Of a stretch of DNA of 64,000 nucleotides, positions 1 to 7,339 are shown in pieces. The notes beneath the pieces were generated by a model, which was not told the DNA's origin, did not search any database, and saw only the letters and a list, made by a program, of their open reading frames with translations. The stretch is taken from the NCBI GenBank assembly GCA_944325245.1, contig CALUZM010000001.1:38682-102681 (forward strand), in the 5' to 3' direction. Numbering within the stretch: position 1 is the stretch's first letter; the number at the start of each line of letters is the position of its first letter. Source of the DNA: an uncultured Massilimicrobiota sp. (lineage in GTDB: Bacteria; Bacillota_I; Bacilli_A; Erysipelotrichales; Coprobacillaceae). The position numbers and the translations under genes are program-made.

Positions 1-347
1 CCATTCAATATATCTTGAACCTGTTTAACAGTCAATTTCGTAGAACGTTTCGCACATAACCCATTATGTTTCATTTTCTTTTCTAATCGTATAAAACTTA
101 AATCATGATTATAATATCGTATTCTAAACTTATGCCTTTGTGATACCCCATTTAACTTTTCTTTTAAAGCTCTATCATCAGGTGTATCAAAATAAAGACT
201 ATGAACATCATAATATCCTTCATTTAATGTATAATGATCTTTAGAGAATAATAAATTCAATCTTCGATTTAAAATCTCTGCTTCTAATGGATTGATAATA
301 TGTTTAAGTTCGTGCCGATATTGAATAGGTTTATAATTCTTAATCAT
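1..347 (-). CDS. Polyphosphate polymerase (VTC) domain protein, partial
   Basis: This is the N-terminal ~115 residues of a protein whose 3' end lies beyond the left edge. The translation has the opening of a VTC/triphosphate-tunnel domain: a YRHELKHII start, then YDVHSLYFDTPDD, then RHKFRIRYYN and an IRLEKK strand, a pattern of basic and acidic residues lining the tunnel in the polyphosphate polymerase family. The family makes or handles polyphosphate or triphosphate. ATG at 347 is preferred over ATG at 353 because the AGAGG Shine-Dalgarno is 8 nt away rather than 2. It follows the RsgI-like gene on the same strand after 45 nt containing a strong stem-loop. Bacterial members are often found near CotH-type kinase genes, which cannot be checked here. 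The family call is firm; the substrate is not known. Confidence 0.8.
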   Translation of the reverse strand, partial: MIKNYKPIQYRHELKHIINPLEAEILNRRLNLLFSKDHYTLNEGYYDVHSLYFDTPDDRALKEKLNGVSQRHKFRIRYYNHDLSFIRLEKKMKHNGLCAKRSTKLTVKQVQDILN

Positions 348-370
348 AAGCATAACCTCTCTATAAATTG

Positions 371-394
371 AGGAGTTTATTTCCATAAACTCCT
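371..394. terminator. Perfect 10-bp stem-loop between anti-sigma and VTC genes
   Basis: AGGAGTTTAT (371-380) pairs perfectly with ATAAACTCCT (385-394) around a 4-nt loop. It overlaps the anti-sigma stop codon. There is no U-run downstream on the minus strand, so it may be an attenuator or an mRNA stability or processing hairpin rather than a full terminator. Confidence 0.5.
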
Positions 395-1358
395 ACATTT
401 TCACATCAAATGAAACAATTTCTCCACTAATAGCATTCACTTGATAACTATAACTTGCATATGAATCTGTAAAATTCACATTATATACAAGTTGATTGCT
501 TTTAACATCCAATTCATCTTCATACGACTTCAAATCATTAAGAGTCACTTGAGCATGTTCTAAAACTTTTGTTCTAACTTCTTCATCTCTCAAATATCCA
601 CTATGACTCTCTACCCCATCTATCGTAATTGTTTTAAACTGTATATTTTTATAATGAATTAATGTATTTAAATCATTAATGGAAAGATCAACCAAATCAG
701 AAAATTCATAATCTGGACTGACACCTATTAATTTTTTTATTAACGTGACCTTACCTACAGAAATCCCATATTTTTTAGCTAATTCCTGTCGTTCTTTAGA
801 AAAACTGTAATCCTGTGAAACAACTGATGCATTTAATGAATAACCCGATAAAATATCTTTAACATCTGATGCAACTTGTTCTTTCAATTCTTCTCTAATT
901 TCTTTATCCTGTCCTTGAACACTAACTAAAACTGAATTTTTAGCTTCACTTATATATCCATATTTAAACATACTTCCTATAATAGCATTTACAGCTACAT
1001 CCAAATCTGTATTTTCTAAATCCATCTCTTCTAAAACAAGAACTGCATCTTCATTGTGACAAATAACCTCTTCTACTCGCCTTTCATTATTGACTTCCAA
1101 TTCAATGCTTGGATTCACTTCAAAGGCAACTGAATAAGCCTCTTGTGAAGGCCAAAAAAGAAAACCAATCACAATCATACACATAACAACTGCAAGTGAT
1201 AATGATTTATGAATATGAATTTTTCTTTTATGAACTTCATCTTCAGGTCTAACTTGAGATATGTACTGTATATCTTGGAGTAATTCATTTTTTCTTGAAG
1301 GTGTATGAACACTTTGAAATTCCTGTCTAATCATCTTTTTTATCTTTCTATTATTCAT
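393..1358 (-). CDS. RsgI-like transmembrane anti-sigma factor
   Basis: A 321-residue membrane protein expected to hold the neighbouring ECF sigma factor inactive. Residues 1-50 are basic and cytosolic, residues ~51-69 form one membrane helix, and the rest is outside. Just after the helix is the RsgI-type extracellular module, FEVNPSIELEVN, with an Asn-Pro pair at residues 82-83. In clostridial RsgI proteins this Asn-Pro bond is known to break by itself and license signalling; here that is inferred. The C-terminal ~80 residues resemble a PepSY-like fold (VNAISGEIVSF near the end). It starts 4 nt after the sigma gene stops, so the two are almost certainly co-translated. The same module recurs in the lipoprotein at 1967-3238. 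Confidence 0.82.
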   Translation of the reverse strand: MNNRKIKKMIRQEFQSVHTPSRKNELLQDIQYISQVRPEDEVHKRKIHIHKSLSLAVVMCMIVIGFLFWPSQEAYSVAFEVNPSIELEVNNERRVEEVICHNEDAVLVLEEMDLENTDLDVAVNAIIGSMFKYGYISEAKNSVLVSVQGQDKEIREELKEQVASDVKDILSGYSLNASVVSQDYSFSKERQELAKKYGISVGKVTLIKKLIGVSPDYEFSDLVDLSINDLNTLIHYKNIQFKTITIDGVESHSGYLRDEEVRTKVLEHAQVTLNDLKSYEDELDVKSNQLVYNVNFTDSYASYSYQVNAISGEIVSFDVKM

Positions 1359-1361
1359 AGT

Positions 1362-1880
1362 TCATTCCTCCAAACTTTTTTTCAATTTCTTTAATGAACG
1401 ATGATATTTATTTAAAACTGTTGTTAATTTCATTTCCATAATTTCAGAAATTTCTTTAAAAGTTAATCCTTCTTCTACATGTAAGATGATGATTTCTCTT
1501 TCTTCAACTGAGAGTTTATCCAATAGAACCCGAATCATCATCTTATCATGTATATCTTTCATCCCTTCATCTACATCATCAATTTCATAATCGACAACCT
1601 GTTCTCTATTATGTTTTCTAAACGACATATAAGTGATGTTGCGAGAGATTGTTATTATCCATGCTTTAGGATGACCATTTTCTTTATACAGATGAATATT
1701 TTTATATATCTGTATAAAAGTATCGTGAGTCAAATCCTGTGCCATTTCCTTTGATTTGGCAATACTATAAATATAGCGATAAATATCATCACGCATCAAA
1801 TCATATATTTCTCCTAAAATATCTGTTTCATTTTTTAATCGAATTAACAATTTCTCTAATTTTTTCTCTCTTAACATCAT
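1362..1880 (-). CDS. ECF-type RNA polymerase sigma factor
   Basis: A 172-residue sigma-70 family protein with only regions 2 and 4, the ECF layout. Region 2 (~25-90) carries DLTHDTFIQIYKNI and the KAWIITISRNI segment. Region 4 (~118-168) carries LSVEEREIIILHVEEGLTFKEI and a helix-turn-helix ending in basic residues. AGGAGAG sits 4 nt before the ATG. The protein lacks the long C-terminal domain of true SigI although its partner is RsgI-like. It is followed directly by the anti-sigma gene. Target promoters are unknown; self-activation is usual for the class but no clear ECF-type promoter was recognised upstream. Confidence 0.88.
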   Translation of the reverse strand: MMLREKKLEKLLIRLKNETDILGEIYDLMRDDIYRYIYSIAKSKEMAQDLTHDTFIQIYKNIHLYKENGHPKAWIITISRNITYMSFRKHNREQVVDYEIDDVDEGMKDIHDKMMIRVLLDKLSVEEREIIILHVEEGLTFKEISEIMEMKLTTVLNKYHRSLKKLKKSLEE

Positions 1881-1966
1881 TGATCTCTCCTATGATGTTA
1901 ATATCTCATTTATGATTTATCTATTTCTTGCATGTTTATATTAAGAATATATTAAGTTTACGTTAA

Positions 1967-2330
1967 TTAATCATCGTAATTTGTATCATCATGATCATCA
2001 TCTTTGTCATAATTTGTATCATCATCATCATGATCATCATAATTTGTATTATCATAGTTTGTATTGTCATAATTTGTATTTTTATTTGTTGATTGTCCTG
2101 AACTTGATGGTTGTGTTGATGGTTTTGAAGTAGCAGGTTTATTTGTTGACTGATAATTCGTATTATCATCATAATTCGTATTATCATAATTTGTATTATC
2201 ATAATTTGTGTTTTTACTTGTTTGTGATGAAGTTGATGGTTTGGATGCTGCTGGTTTACTTGTTGAATTATAGTTTGTATTATCATAGTTTGTATTGTCG
2301 TAATTCGTATTGTTTTGATTTGTTACTTTA
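1967..2330. repeat. Imperfect tandem repeats encoding NTNYD units
   Basis: Three blocks of repeated AATTNGTATTATCATAG-like units (plus-strand reading) encode runs of Asn-Thr-Asn-Tyr-Asp in the lipoprotein tail. The blocks are separated by Ser/Thr/Pro-rich segments. The repeats are a likely site for copy-number change by slippage. Open frames on other strands here are by-products of the repeats. Confidence 0.8.
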
Positions 2331-3238
2331 TTTTGTGTTGTCTGTTGTGTATTTGATGGTTTACTTACAGGTTTAACTTCTGGTTCAACCTCTCTTTCTA
2401 CAATCCCTTTTGCAGCACTCACTTCATATTCATATTCATTTTGATTATATTTAAATTCTATATCATAAGTCAAAACACCATTTTCCATATCATAATCAAT
2501 TTCCAATTCTTTAATCTGACTCTTTGAAACGGAAGCATTCTTTAATGCGATATTTAAAGCTTCATCTTTTGTAATATATTGTTTTGTACTAACATTTCCT
2601 ACCATTTTATTGGCATTTTTTTGTGTATCATCTTTATCTAAAGACTGATAAATTAAAATTAAATCTTGAGCATTAAGTTTCACCAAATCCTCTACTTTAT
2701 ATGTCTTCTTAGCATCATCATTTTCATCTATAATATCTTCAATTAAATTTGCTTTTCCATAAGAAATGCTGTATTTATTCATCAAAGATTCCACATCATC
2801 ATCAATATCTATATCTTGAGAATAAATAGCACCTTCAATAGAATAACTCTTCAATGTTGTATAAATATATTGACTCAATTCATCTTCTAAGGCCACTCTT
2901 GCTTGATCATCATCATTTTCAACTGACAATAAGACTGTATTTTGATTTGCATTTAAATATCCATTCTTCACCAGCGATCCAAGGACAGCATTCATTGCGA
3001 CATTCGCATCTGCCTGTTCTAACTCCATATCTTGTAATACTTTTTTAGCATCATCATTAACTGCGATAGCTTCTATAACTTTATCGTCCTCATCCAAATG
3101 TAATTGGATACTAGGATTCACATCTAGTGTCACAAGACTCGTATATTTTTGTGCACTTTGTCCATTTCCACACCCAGTCACCATTGATAACATAATGACT
3201 CCTGTTCCTAATAATTTTATCATATTTGTTTTTTTCAT
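1967..3238 (-). CDS. Lipoprotein with RsgI-like module, PepSY-like domain and NTNYD repeats
   Basis: A 423-residue exported lipoprotein. A signal peptide ends in the lipobox MVTGC (Cys23). Residues ~33-200 match the extracellular module of the anti-sigma at 393-1358, including LDVNPSIQLHLD with Asn-Pro at 41-42, then the same YSI..GKANLIEDI pattern. A PepSY-like segment follows (~220-285). The last ~130 residues are low complexity: Ser/Thr/Pro stretches alternate with NTNYDNTNYD repeats, ending in an Asp-rich tail. It lies upstream of the sigma gene on the same strand with an 86-nt gap. It is probably part of the same envelope-signalling unit, as a decoy, competitor or ligand sensor; the role is inferred. 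Confidence 0.78.
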   Translation of the reverse strand: MKKTNMIKLLGTGVIMLSMVTGCGNGQSAQKYTSLVTLDVNPSIQLHLDEDDKVIEAIAVNDDAKKVLQDMELEQADANVAMNAVLGSLVKNGYLNANQNTVLLSVENDDDQARVALEDELSQYIYTTLKSYSIEGAIYSQDIDIDDDVESLMNKYSISYGKANLIEDIIDENDDAKKTYKVEDLVKLNAQDLILIYQSLDKDDTQKNANKMVGNVSTKQYITKDEALNIALKNASVSKSQIKELEIDYDMENGVLTYDIEFKYNQNEYEYEVSAAKGIVEREVEPEVKPVSKPSNTQQTTQNKVTNQNNTNYDNTNYDNTNYNSTSKPAASKPSTSSQTSKNTNYDNTNYDNTNYDDNTNYQSTNKPATSKPSTQPSSSGQSTNKNTNYDNTNYDNTNYDDHDDDDTNYDKDDDHDDTNYDD

Positions 3239-3322
3239 AGTTTTCTCATCTCCTTCACTCTATTAATGTATAAACATACTGATTTATCACAACAAAATTA
3301 AAAAAATTTTTATAACAAAAAA

Positions 3323-3341
3323 ACATCCTTTTCAGGGATGC
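3323..3341 (-). terminator. Terminator of the gntR-HAD-deoC unit
   Basis: Read on the minus strand, a CATCCC/GGATG stem with a short AAAA-containing loop is followed by a run of seven T. It lies ~30 nt past the deoC stop codon. Confidence 0.8.
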
Positions 3342-3373
3342 TCTTTTTTAAAATATAAAACACGTTATTCTTC

Positions 3374-4054
3374 TCATAATTTATGATTATCTTCTTCAAA
3401 TTCTTCCAATATCTTGAGTGAACTGCTTGTTCCAATACGACTTGCTCCAGCTTCTATCATTGCTCGGCATGTTTTCCAATCACGTATTCCCCCTGCAGCT
3501 TTAACTTTGACTTCATTACCAACTGTTTCTTTCATTAAACGAATATCTTCTACTGTTGCTCCTGAAGTTCCAAAACCAGTACTTGTTTTGATATAATCTG
3601 GTTTTACTTGTTTCGCGATGAGCGCTATATGTTTTATTTCATCTTTTGTAAGATAACAATTTTCAAAAATCACTTTACAAATTCTATTATTTTGATGACA
3701 GATCTGTACAATGCTTTTCATTTCTTTTTCAATATAATCCCAGTCATGCATCTTTGCCTTTCCAATATTAATCACGTAGTCAATCTCATCAGCTCCATCA
3801 TCAATAGCCTGTTTTGTTTCAGCTAATTTGATATCTAATGTTGTCTGTCCTAATGGAAATGAAATAGCTGCACCGACATGAATAGAAGTTCCTTTCAGTA
3901 ATTCTTTACACAACTTTACTGGTTCACTGTTAATTGCTACCATTGCAGCTCCAATATCTTTAGCCTCATCACATAATTTAATAAAATCATCTCTCGAGGC
4001 ATAAGCCTTTAAAAACGTATGATCAAACATACTAGCTAGTTCTTCTTTTGTCAT
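3374..4054 (-). CDS. deoC: Deoxyribose-phosphate aldolase
   Basis: Class I aldolase that splits 2-deoxyribose 5-phosphate into glyceraldehyde 3-phosphate and acetaldehyde in the cytosol. The 226-residue length fits the family. The signature DYIKTSTGFGTSGAT holds the Schiff-base lysine, KVKAAGGIRD supplies the second conserved lysine, and DEIDYVINIG is the usual mid-barrel strand. It lies 12 nt after the HAD-family gene and ends the unit that begins with the GntR regulator. The setting beside a hexose PTS rather than nucleoside genes leaves open whether it acts on deoxyribose phosphate or on a related sugar phosphate. Confidence 0.9.
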   Translation of the reverse strand: MTKEELASMFDHTFLKAYASRDDFIKLCDEAKDIGAAMVAINSEPVKLCKELLKGTSIHVGAAISFPLGQTTLDIKLAETKQAIDDGADEIDYVINIGKAKMHDWDYIEKEMKSIVQICHQNNRICKVIFENCYLTKDEIKHIALIAKQVKPDYIKTSTGFGTSGATVEDIRLMKETVGNEVKVKAAGGIRDWKTCRAMIEAGASRIGTSSSLKILEEFEEDNHKL

Positions 4055-4066
4055 GTCAAAACCTCC

Positions 4067-4693
4067 TTATAATAATTTCAACAATTGCATGTGATTTGTA
4101 ATAATTATATCACTTTGACTTTGATTATTTTGAAATTTTCCTGAATAGTAAGCAACAACTTCTAAACCTGCCATTTTTGCTGCTTGTATTCCAAAAGTAC
4201 TATCCTCTACAACAAACAATGGCTTTTGATATTTTTGTTGTCTTACAATTATTTGATAAACTTCCGGACTAGGCTTTGTTTTTTTAACATCTTCTTTTCC
4301 CATGTAAAATAATATATACTTATCTAAGTTTAAATCTGTCAAAACTTGTTTTATTATTTTTCTTGGTGACGAAGAAGCTATGATAATATCAATATTCTTT
4401 TGAAAGATATTTTCTATGCATTGTTGAACATTTGGAAAAACTATTTGCTGATAATTAGGGAATTTTAATTCCTGAAGATACTTTTCAAAAAGGTATTGAA
4501 TATTACCTTGATAATTAATATATTCTTTTAAAATATCAAATATATCTTTAGTATTTAAACCTAGTATTTCTTCTAGTTTCTTCTCTGGTATAACATATCC
4601 TCTAGATACAAAAAAATTCCTTAACTGGTTCATGTACCAACTTTCACTATCAATAATAACTCCATCCATATCAAAAATAATATACGGTTTCAT
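4067..4693 (-). CDS. HAD-family sugar phosphatase / beta-phosphoglucomutase-like protein
   Basis: A 208-residue HAD hydrolase. Motif I is FDMDGVIIDSE with the nucleophile Asp8 and general-base Asp10. Motif II is the ASSSPR segment, motif III is the lysine of KKTKPSPEVY, and motif IV is FVVEDSTFGIQAA. A helical cap lies between motifs I and II (~residues 18-85), as in subfamily I PgmB/YcjU-like proteins. The gene sits 1 nt from the gntR stop and 12 nt from deoC. It could be a phosphatase for a sugar phosphate or a phosphomutase; the motifs alone do not decide. Confidence 0.82.
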   Translation of the reverse strand: MKPYIIFDMDGVIIDSESWYMNQLRNFFVSRGYVIPEKKLEEILGLNTKDIFDILKEYINYQGNIQYLFEKYLQELKFPNYQQIVFPNVQQCIENIFQKNIDIIIASSSPRKIIKQVLTDLNLDKYILFYMGKEDVKKTKPSPEVYQIIVRQQKYQKPLFVVEDSTFGIQAAKMAGLEVVAYYSGKFQNNQSQSDIIITNHMQLLKLL

Positions 4694-4694
4694 C

Positions 4695-5447
4695 TTAACC
4701 CCTCTTAAATGTTGCTGTCATATTAATAAAAGTAACATCTAAAGATGAAATAGAATATTCTATGACTGCTCCATCGTCAGCATATCCAATATCTTGAACA
4801 AGCATAATTGGATTTGTAGAGCTGACTTCTAAAATTTTTCTAACTTCACTATCAGGTAAACTTGGAATTAGTGTTTCTCGAATAATGGATACCTTTAATC
4901 CTTTACTATCCAGATACTGGTAGAAATGCTGTGCTGCTTCTTTAGCCTCTTTATCAAAATTTTCTAATAATTTTTTATCAATATATGAGCGTGAAAATGA
5001 TGCTACCTTTATTCCAGCATATCTGACTCTATCCATGACCCATACAAGATCACCTACATTTATTGATAAGTGTTTAGCAATATCTGGTGTAGCCTCAGTT
5101 ATTCCAACATTTAAAAATTTTGTTTTACAAACAAAACCATTTCTATTAATAACTTTATCTAATTTATATATTGTTGAATTGATAACCTCTTGTTGATCAT
5201 TAATTTTTTTCTTAGATGAAACAAATGTTCCAACGCCTTTTCTTTTATATAAATAACCCTCAGTTACAAGCTCATTTAATGCCTGTCTAACTGTTGTTCT
5301 GCTTAACTGATATTTATCAATTAATTCGTGTTCAGTGGGAATTGTTTCATCTTCCTTATAAACACCATCATCAATCAAATTGATTATAATTTGCTTTAGC
5401 TGGTAATATAATGGTAAAGGTATATTTTTATCAATAGTATATTTCAT
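4695..5447 (-). CDS. GntR-family (HutC/UTRA) transcription regulator
   Basis: A 250-residue regulator. Residues 1-68 form the GntR winged helix: PLYYQLKQIIINLI, then ELIDKYQLSRTTVRQALNELV as the recognition helix, then LYKRKGVGTFV as the wing. Residues ~95-245 form the UTRA effector domain, typical of sensors of sugar phosphates. It is separated from the upstream manA-type genes by a terminator. A 15-bp dyad of TGTYACA half-sites lies 18 nt before its start and suggests autoregulation. Its position at the edge of the mannose-type PTS cluster makes it the likely controller of that cluster. Confidence 0.9.
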   Translation of the reverse strand: MKYTIDKNIPLPLYYQLKQIIINLIDDGVYKEDETIPTEHELIDKYQLSRTTVRQALNELVTEGYLYKRKGVGTFVSSKKKINDQQEVINSTIYKLDKVINRNGFVCKTKFLNVGITEATPDIAKHLSINVGDLVWVMDRVRYAGIKVASFSRSYIDKKLLENFDKEAKEAAQHFYQYLDSKGLKVSIIRETLIPSLPDSEVRKILEVSSTNPIMLVQDIGYADDGAVIEYSISSLDVTFINMTATFKRG

Positions 5448-5465
5448 TTATATATCAACTCCTCT

Positions 5466-5480
5466 TGTCACATTGTAACA
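5466..5480. promoter_or_regulatory. Dyad upstream of gntR, candidate GntR operator
   Basis: The sequence TGTCACATTGTAACA is an inverted pair of TGTNACA half-sites around one base. It sits just upstream of the gntR ribosome-binding site, where binding would block expression. Assignment to this regulator is inferred from position. Confidence 0.55.
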
Positions 5481-5521
5481 TTTTTTCCATATTTTACCTA
5501 TTTATTATTATTATAAATTTG

Positions 5522-5550
5522 AAAAAATAGGGATTTTCACCCTATTTTTT
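5522..5550. terminator. Terminator after the manA-type cluster
   Basis: AAAAAATAGGG (5522-5532) pairs with CCCTATTTTTT (5540-5550) around a 7-nt loop. It has a T-run in either direction. It ends the PTS/manA transcript and separates it from gntR. Confidence 0.85.
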
Positions 5551-5565
5551 CAAAAAGGGAAGTAT

Positions 5566-7329
5566 TTATTGATACGCATTACCCATATCCATATAACATT
5601 CTAAAACAGCCAATTCTTCATCAGATTTATCTTTAGGTTTTATTACATATTGTCCAACACTTGCAGGAATAAAAACTGCTTCAGCATAATGAATTTCAAT
5701 AGGCTCAAATTCATTATTAGGACTAACAATAATAGCTTCTTCTCCTTCTACAAGTACATGCAATTTTACATGATCCTTTGTTTCAAAAAACACTGGCTTA
5801 TTAAACCAATATCTATCAACTTTTAATAATTCATATTCCATTGTTCCACTATGCTCTTTTCTCCATCCAGTTCCTCTATCAACTTCAGCTTTTTTAGAAA
5901 TAAGATGTTCTTTTACAAATTTAGTTTGATATTTTTCTTGAATAACCTTTTCACCATGATCTATATTAATTGGTCTTGGTTTACCATCAGCATCAATACG
6001 TCCCCAATCCCAGAGTTTAAATGTCTGAAATCCAATTGGATTTATTTCTAATACTAAAGTATCTTTACCAGAAGCATGAATTGTTCCACTTGGAATATAA
6101 ATATGGTCATGTTTTTTCATTGGAAAACGATTAATCCATTGTTCATCATCAAATTCACCAGTTTTTTGAGCTTCTTTAAAGGCTTTAACCAGTTCCTCTT
6201 TTTTGACTCCATCCTTAGTCCCTAAATATACAGAACTTTTTTCAGATGTATCAAGAAAATAATAACTCTCATAATGTCCAAATGGAAAATTAAAAACTTC
6301 TTGTGCATATCCAATATCTGGATGAACTTGCAAACTTAAATTTCCACCACCCCATGTATCTAAAAAATCACATCCAACTGGGCAATTATATCCAAACCAG
6401 AAAAAATTTTGATTTCCTAAAAACTCAACAGCTTTATATTGTACTATATCTCTACCAATAATTCTAAATTCATTTTCTCCTAATTTTGCTAGTGTATTTT
6501 GAAAATTCATCCATCCAGTCATACCCCAAGCTGTATTTTCTTTATCAAGTCCTCCATTTAAAACATCCTTACACCAATGTCCACCCCATACTCCTCTATT
6601 AAAGAATGGTTCAAGTTTAAAAGGATGAGAAGCAAAGTAATTCAATGCTTTTCTAAAATCATCTCCTGTTGTCATAACAGGATTGTCTTTATTATCACCA
6701 TCTATTACAAAATCCATATCATCAAAAATATGACGTTTATGACTATCAAAATACTTGGATTCAACAAAATTAAAAATTTTTTCTTTTGTCAATGGATCTT
6801 CATCTGGATTATTCATTCCCCAATTTGTTAATGTCGAAAAATAACCATCTTTAATTCTTTGAATTGTAATATTGTTATATACAAGAATATTTCCCTTTGT
6901 CACCAAAGTTGCTCCTATTCCATAAATAACAATTAATCCTTGAGTACTATTTATTACTTCTTGCGCTGTTTTTAGCTTTTGTTTATCAAAATATTCATCT
7001 ATTTTCCCAACTGCAAATACTCCATTAATACGGTCTTCAGTTATAAATTTGTCTAATCTATCATGTAAAACAGTATCGGAAGCTTTCAGATCATCAGTAC
7101 AAATCACTAATTGTGGATGAATATTATCTATTAAAAACTGTCTTATCTCTTTATGATTGATATGATAATATGAATCAATAACCAAGACACATTTAGAATC
7201 ATATTTTTGTATTTCAGAATCAATCACTCTACTTATTTGCTGATATCCTTTCCAAGATTGTGTTCCTTCTACGACAAATACAGGATGTAAATCAAAATTT
7301 GGAATTCTTTCATTTATCTTTTCGTACAT
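5566..7329 (-). CDS. Long class I mannose-6-phosphate isomerase-like protein (587 aa), copy 1
   Basis: The C-terminal ~370 residues are a type I phosphomannose isomerase cupin protein. The metal-site motif is GGGNLSLQVHPDIGYAQE, the later histidine lies in IPSGTIHASGKDTLVLEI, and LWDWGRIDADGKPRP matches the catalytic arginine region. The N-terminal ~210 residues form an extra alpha/beta domain of unknown function with VLVIDSYYHI and GLIVIYGIG strands. It looks vaguely kinase-like but has no visible P-loop. The gene is 10 nt downstream of a paralogue of equal length and ends the PTS-led unit. It probably isomerises the phosphorylated sugar brought in by the PTS; the true substrate may not be mannose 6-phosphate. 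Confidence 0.8.
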   Translation of the reverse strand: MYEKINERIPNFDLHPVFVVEGTQSWKGYQQISRVIDSEIQKYDSKCVLVIDSYYHINHKEIRQFLIDNIHPQLVICTDDLKASDTVLHDRLDKFITEDRINGVFAVGKIDEYFDKQKLKTAQEVINSTQGLIVIYGIGATLVTKGNILVYNNITIQRIKDGYFSTLTNWGMNNPDEDPLTKEKIFNFVESKYFDSHKRHIFDDMDFVIDGDNKDNPVMTTGDDFRKALNYFASHPFKLEPFFNRGVWGGHWCKDVLNGGLDKENTAWGMTGWMNFQNTLAKLGENEFRIIGRDIVQYKAVEFLGNQNFFWFGYNCPVGCDFLDTWGGGNLSLQVHPDIGYAQEVFNFPFGHYESYYFLDTSEKSSVYLGTKDGVKKEELVKAFKEAQKTGEFDDEQWINRFPMKKHDHIYIPSGTIHASGKDTLVLEINPIGFQTFKLWDWGRIDADGKPRPINIDHGEKVIQEKYQTKFVKEHLISKKAEVDRGTGWRKEHSGTMEYELLKVDRYWFNKPVFFETKDHVKLHVLVEGEEAIIVSPNNEFEPIEIHYAEAVFIPASVGQYVIKPKDKSDEELAVLECYMDMGNAYQ

Positions 7330-7339
7330 AATAGTCCTC

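Noticed and set aside
1963..2376. Open frames on both strands rich in Ile/Met/Gln or Tyr/Leu
   Set aside because: They are shadows of the repeat-coding tail of the lipoprotein and have no start signal of their own.
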